Assembly: GCF_022761125.1 (NCBI RefSeq)
Contig: NZ_JAKWJR010000004.1
Span: forward strand, 310,001-374,000
Reading direction: 5' to 3'
Origin: Nocardioides sp. SR21
GTDB lineage: Bacteria > Actinomycetota > Actinomycetes > Propionibacteriales > Nocardioidaceae
DNA length: 64,000 bases
Part shown: piece by piece, positions 61,448 through 64,000 of the stretch
How the letters are laid out: each line of letters begins with the position of its first letter
How positions within the stretch are numbered: the first letter of the stretch is position 1
The notes under the pieces: model-generated
Seen by the model: the letters and a program-made list of their open reading frames with translations, nothing else
Told to the model about the DNA's origin: nothing
Database searches by the model: none
Position numbers and translations under genes: made by a program

Positions 61448-62526
61448 GTAGAACCCACCAGTGGCGCGGGGTCATCGACGAGTACCGCGAGCTGCTGCAG
61501 ATCCCCGAGGGCACGGTCGCGGTCACGCTCCGTGAGGGCGGCACCCCGCTGGTGTTCTCCGAGTGGCTGTCCGGGCTGACCGGAGCCGACGTCTGGCTGA
61601 AGGTCGAGGGCAACAACCCGACCGGGTCCTTCAAGGACCGCGGCATGGCCGCCGCGATCTCGGTCGCCAAGCACGACGGCGCCCAGGCGGTCGTGTGCGC
61701 GTCGACCGGCAACACCTCCGCGTCGATGGCGGCGTATGCCGCGAAGGCCGGCCTCAAGCCGCTCGTGCTGGTCCCCGAGGGCAAGATCGCGGCCGGCAAG
61801 ATGGCCCAAGCGATCCTGCACGGCGCCCAGGTGATCATGGTGCGCGGCAACTTCGACGACTGCCTGGCGATGGCCAAGGGCCTCGCGTGGGACTACCCGG
61901 TCGCGCTCGTGAACTCGGTCAACCCGGTCCGGCTCGAGGGCCAGAAGACCGCGGCGTTCGAGATCGTCGACTTCCTCGGCGACGCCCCCGACTACCACCT
62001 CCTGCCGGTCGGCAACGCCGGCAACATCTCGGCGTACTGGCTGGGCTACACGCAGTACTTCGACCTCGGGGCAGCCACCAAGACCCCCGTGATGCGCGGC
62101 TTCCAGGCCGAGGGCGCGGCACCGCTGGTCACCGGCGAGCCGTTCCCCGACCCGGAGACCCGCGCCACCGCGATCCGGATCGGCAACCCCGCCTCGTGGA
62201 AGCTCGCCGAGGCGGCGCGCGACGAGTCCGGCGGCCGGTTCGCCTCGGTCACGGACGCCCAGATCCTGGCCGCGCAGCGCGAGCTGGCGTCCCGCGACGG
62301 CGTCTTCGTCGAGCCGGGGTCCGCCGCGAGCGTGGCCGGTCTCCTCCAGGAGATCGCCGCCGGCGAGTCCTACCGTGGCGCGACGGTCGCGGTCACGGTG
62401 ACCGGGCACGGCCTCAAGGACACCGTCACCGCGCTCGAGGGCTTCACGGAGAGCGGCGGCACCATCGTCGACGTCGTCGTGGACGCCGACGTGGCCGCTG
62501 CCGCGGCCGCCGCCGGGCTGGCATGA
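61444..62526 (+). CDS. thrC: Threonine synthase
   Basis: This 360-residue PLP enzyme makes threonine from phosphohomoserine. The PLP lysine is K64 in [11 protein letters not shown]. The phosphate loop is GNAGN ([10 protein letters not shown]), and a serine-rich [10 protein letters not shown] segment is present. The start is GTG 61444 overlapping hom by GTGA. Length fits the short type (fold type II), as in M. tuberculosis. Confidence 0.95.
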   Translation: MSRTHQWRGVIDEYRELLQIPEGTVAVTLREGGTPLVFSEWLSGLTGADVWLKVEGNNPTGSFKDRGMAAAISVAKHDGAQAVVCASTGNTSASMAAYAAKAGLKPLVLVPEGKIAAGKMAQAILHGAQVIMVRGNFDDCLAMAKGLAWDYPVALVNSVNPVRLEGQKTAAFEIVDFLGDAPDYHLLPVGNAGNISAYWLGYTQYFDLGAATKTPVMRGFQAEGAAPLVTGEPFPDPETRATAIRIGNPASWKLAEAARDESGGRFASVTDAQILAAQRELASRDGVFVEPGSAASVAGLLQEIAAGESYRGATVAVTVTGHGLKDTVTALEGFTESGGTIVDVVVDADVAAAAAAAGLA

Positions 62527-62535
62527 GAGCCAGAA

Positions 62536-63432
62536 ATGGCTAGGTACGTCGAGGGCCCGGTCCGGGTCTCGGTGCCGGCGACGTCGGCGAACCTCGGCCC
62601 CGGCTTCGACTCGCTCGGCCTCGCCCTGACGATGCGCGACGAGCTGGAGGCGGAGGTGACCGGCTCCGGCCTGGTCGTCGAGGTCGACGGCTCCGGCGCC
62701 GACGGCGTACCCCGCGACGAGTCGCACCTCGTGGTCCGCTCGATGCGCGAGGCGTTCGACGCCATGGGTGCCCAGCCTCCCGGCCTGCGGCTCTCCTGCA
62801 CCAACGTGATCCCGCACGCCCGCGGTCTCGGGTCGTCCTCGGCCGCGATCGTGGCCGGCGTGGTGCTCGCCCGGGCGCTGGTCGCCGGCGGGTCGCTGCT
62901 GATGGACGACGACGCGGCGTTCGCGCTCACCGCCCGGATCGAGGGCCACCCGGACAACGTCGCCCCGGCGTTCTACGGCGGCTTCCAGATCTCCGGCCGC
63001 GAGGGCGACTTCTACTCCGTCGGCTCGCCGGTCGACCCGCGCATCGAGGTCGTCGTGTTCGTCCCGCCGACCCCGGTCTCCACCGAGGTCGCCCGCGGGC
63101 TGCTGCCGGGCGACGTGCCCCACGCCGACGCGGCCGCCGACGCGGGCCGTACGGCGCTGCTGGTGGCGGCGCTCGCCGGCCAGCCCGAGCACCTCTGGCG
63201 CGGCACCCGCGACTTCCTCCACCAGGGCTACCGCCGACCGGCCATGCCGGACTCGCTCGCGTTCATCGACGCGCTGCGCGCCGACGGGGTCGCCGCGACG
63301 GTGTCGGGAGCCGGGCCGACGGTGCTCGCGTTCACCGACGCCTCCGGAGCGGCGGCGCTCGCCGCGCGCTGTCCGGAGGGTTGGGTCGCCCACCACCTGC
63401 ACGTCGACCGCGACGGCGCGCGGGTCCTGTGA
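62536..63432 (+). CDS. thrB: Homoserine kinase
   Basis: This 298-residue GHMP kinase phosphorylates homoserine. The ATP loop is PHARGLGSSSAAIVAGV (about 92-108); the N-terminal GHMP signature is VPATSANLGPGFDSLGLAL; the C-terminal part has VSGAGPTVLAF. ATG 62536 lies nine bases from the thrC stop. It is the last amino acid gene before rho. Confidence 0.95.
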   Translation: MARYVEGPVRVSVPATSANLGPGFDSLGLALTMRDELEAEVTGSGLVVEVDGSGADGVPRDESHLVVRSMREAFDAMGAQPPGLRLSCTNVIPHARGLGSSSAAIVAGVVLARALVAGGSLLMDDDAAFALTARIEGHPDNVAPAFYGGFQISGREGDFYSVGSPVDPRIEVVVFVPPTPVSTEVARGLLPGDVPHADAAADAGRTALLVAALAGQPEHLWRGTRDFLHQGYRRPAMPDSLAFIDALRADGVAATVSGAGPTVLAFTDASGAAALAARCPEGWVAHHLHVDRDGARVL

Positions 63433-63459
63433 CCGGACGCACGCGCCGAGGTGTATCTT
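63429..63459 (+). promoter_or_regulatory. Candidate rho promoter
   Basis: TATCTT at 63454-63459 is a fair -10 element and GTGACC at 63429-63434 a possible -35 with a long spacer of 19 bases. The -35 overlaps the thrB stop. It would give rho a leader of about 135 bases. Confidence 0.35.
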
Positions 63460-63471
63460 GGCGGTGCGCCG

Positions 63472-63535
63472 GAACTCTTCCGCGCGAACTCTTCCTCTGA
63501 TCGGTGCGACTCGGTCGCATGCCCTCATCAAGGGC
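63472..63535 (+). promoter_or_regulatory. Structured rho leader: direct repeat and two hairpins
   Basis: GAACTCTTCC occurs twice (63472-63481 and 63486-63495). Then come two adjoining hairpins: TGCGAC-TCG-GTCGCA (63505-63519) and GCCCT-CATCA-AGGGC (63521-63535). They lie before two very short open frames and the rho start. Leader control of rho is known in several bacteria, but no such mechanism is established for this arrangement. Confidence 0.5.
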
Positions 63536-63544
63536 GAGGAAGCC

Positions 63545-63583
63545 ATGACCAGCAGCCGACGGCGATCGCTCGTGCGGCACTGA
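63545..63583 (+). other. Possible leader peptide ORF upstream of rho
   Basis: ATG 63545 opens a 12-residue frame (MTSSRRRSLVRH, TGA at 63581-63583) preceded by GAGGAAG. An even shorter ORF (63519-63548) overlaps it by ATGA. The peptide holds four arginines, three of them consecutive. It may be chance; a real peptide could couple translation with the rho transcript. Confidence 0.35.
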
Positions 63584-63602
63584 TACGTGGGAAGGACCTC
63601 AC

Positions 63603-64000
63603 GTGACGGACACCATCGAAGCCCCCGCTGGCGACGCCGACAAGGGCGCCAAGAAGCGCGGCGGTGGGCTCAACTCCATGCTGCTCGCCGACCTCAAGGC
63701 GATGGCCGGCGGCATGGGCATCTCGGGCGCCGGCTCGATGAAGAAGGCGCAGCTGGTGGAGGCCATCAAGGCCCGCCAGAGCGGCGGCGGCGGCCAGGAG
63801 AAGGCTGCTCCGGAGAAGCCGCGCCAGGAGAAGGCTCCCCAGGAGAAGGCTCCGCAGGAGCGGGCGCCGGAGAAGCCGAAGGCCGAGGACCAGCCGCAGG
63901 CTGATGACAAGCCGGCGGAGAAGCAGAAGAAGCCGCGCCAGGACAAGCAGCAGCGGCAGGAGAAGCAGGCCCAGCAGGCCAAGGAGCAGCAGGGCCGGGA
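63603..64000 (+). CDS. rho: Transcription termination factor Rho, N-terminal part (runs off the right edge)
   Basis: Rho ends transcription as a hexameric RNA helicase. About 132 residues are visible. They start VTDTIEAPAGDAD with GTG 63603 after GGAAGGA, contain the Rho N-domain (LNSMLLADLKAMAGGMGISG, KKAQLVEAIKARQ), and continue with a long charged, lysine- and glutamine-rich insertion (KPRQEKAPQEKAPQERAPEK) as in other high-GC actinobacteria. The ATPase part lies outside. Gene order thrB-rho matches M. tuberculosis. Confidence 0.9.
   Translation, partial: MTDTIEAPAGDADKGAKKRGGGLNSMLLADLKAMAGGMGISGAGSMKKAQLVEAIKARQSGGGGQEKAAPEKPRQEKAPQEKAPQERAPEKPKAEDQPQADDKPAEKQKKPRQDKQQRQEKQAQQAKEQQGR

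Overview
The window is 64 kb of chromosome from a high-GC actinobacterium, most likely a member of the Nocardioidaceae such as Nocardioides. This is inferred from WhiB1, actinobacterial bL37, SigL- and SigR-type ECF sigma factors with zinc anti-sigma factors, nickel superoxide dismutase, an E1/E2-fused KGD, a DUF222/HNH gene and short dispersed palindromic repeats. Two blocks keep the gene order known from Mycobacterium tuberculosis: aroA-rsgA, SRAP peptidase, sigH/rshA, pdtaS and whiB1 (Rv3219-Rv3228 region), and argS-lysA-hom-thrC-thrB-rho (Rv1292-Rv1297). No rRNA, CRISPR array, prophage or complete IS element is visible. One tRNA is present.

Layout. 1-4.0 kb: xdhA-xdhB-xdhC (xanthine dehydrogenase and maturation factor, minus strand, cut by the left edge). 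4.2-6.4 kb: SNF2-type helicase. 6.4-7.6 kb: SigL-like ECF sigma and anti-sigma pair with a recognisable autopromoter. 7.6-11.7 kb: ceramidase-family membrane protein, APC permease, secreted HEFFH metalloprotease, cytidylyltransferase. 11.7-14.9 kb: DUF445, YcaQ-like, S4 and FKBP proteins. 14.9-17.2 kb: a scarred island with a SnoaL remnant, two pairs of direct repeats, an inverted repeat pair and a DUF222/HNH gene. 17.2-21.8 kb: CBS protein, hisN, DUF2231 protein, rsgA, aroA, DoxX-like protein. 21.8-24.0 kb: ECF sigma fused to its own anti-sigma and membrane domain, divergent from a degenerate GGDEF-like protein. 24.0-26.6 kb: SRAP peptidase, small hydrolase, sigR/rsrA and bL37. 26.6-33.6 kb: thioesterase, GNAT, TPP enzyme, DUF2785, pdtaS, whiB1, sigF/rsbW. 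33.7-38.4 kb: cell-surface modification cluster (coiled-coil protein, LicD-methyltransferase fusion, second methyltransferase, OafA-type acyltransferase). 38.5-39.3 kb: sodN/sodX. 39.5-42.3 kb: malic enzyme, quinone-oxidoreductase-like protein, SDR. 42.5-45.7 kb: TetR regulator divergent from ferredoxin reductase and fatty acid desaturase. 45.7-51.1 kb: several small proteins, then an arylsulfatase/TetR module divergent from an acetoacetate-decarboxylase-like gene. 51.2-55 kb: kgd. 55.2-56.6 kb: lipoprotein and LCP protein. 56.8-64 kb: tRNA-Arg(CCG), argS and the lysine/threonine operon running into rho, cut by the right edge.

How the genes work together. The window is rich in transcriptional control: four sigma factor systems (SigL-like, fused ECF, SigR, SigF), the PdtaS sensor, WhiB1 and two TetR proteins with visible palindromic operators next to their probable targets. 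Promoters matching the SigL, SigR and SigF consensus precede their own sigma operons, as expected for autoregulation. SodN and its dedicated protease SodX are divergently paired. The desaturase and its reductase form a two-gene electron-transfer module beside a TetR gene. LysA, Hom, ThrC and ThrB form the aspartate-family branch with translational coupling between several genes.

The least explained parts are the repeat-scarred DUF222/HNH island, the LicD-methyltransferase cluster, the membrane-anchored sigma/anti-sigma fusion, the structured rho leader and the dispersed palindromes. All family calls come from reading the translations, without database searches.
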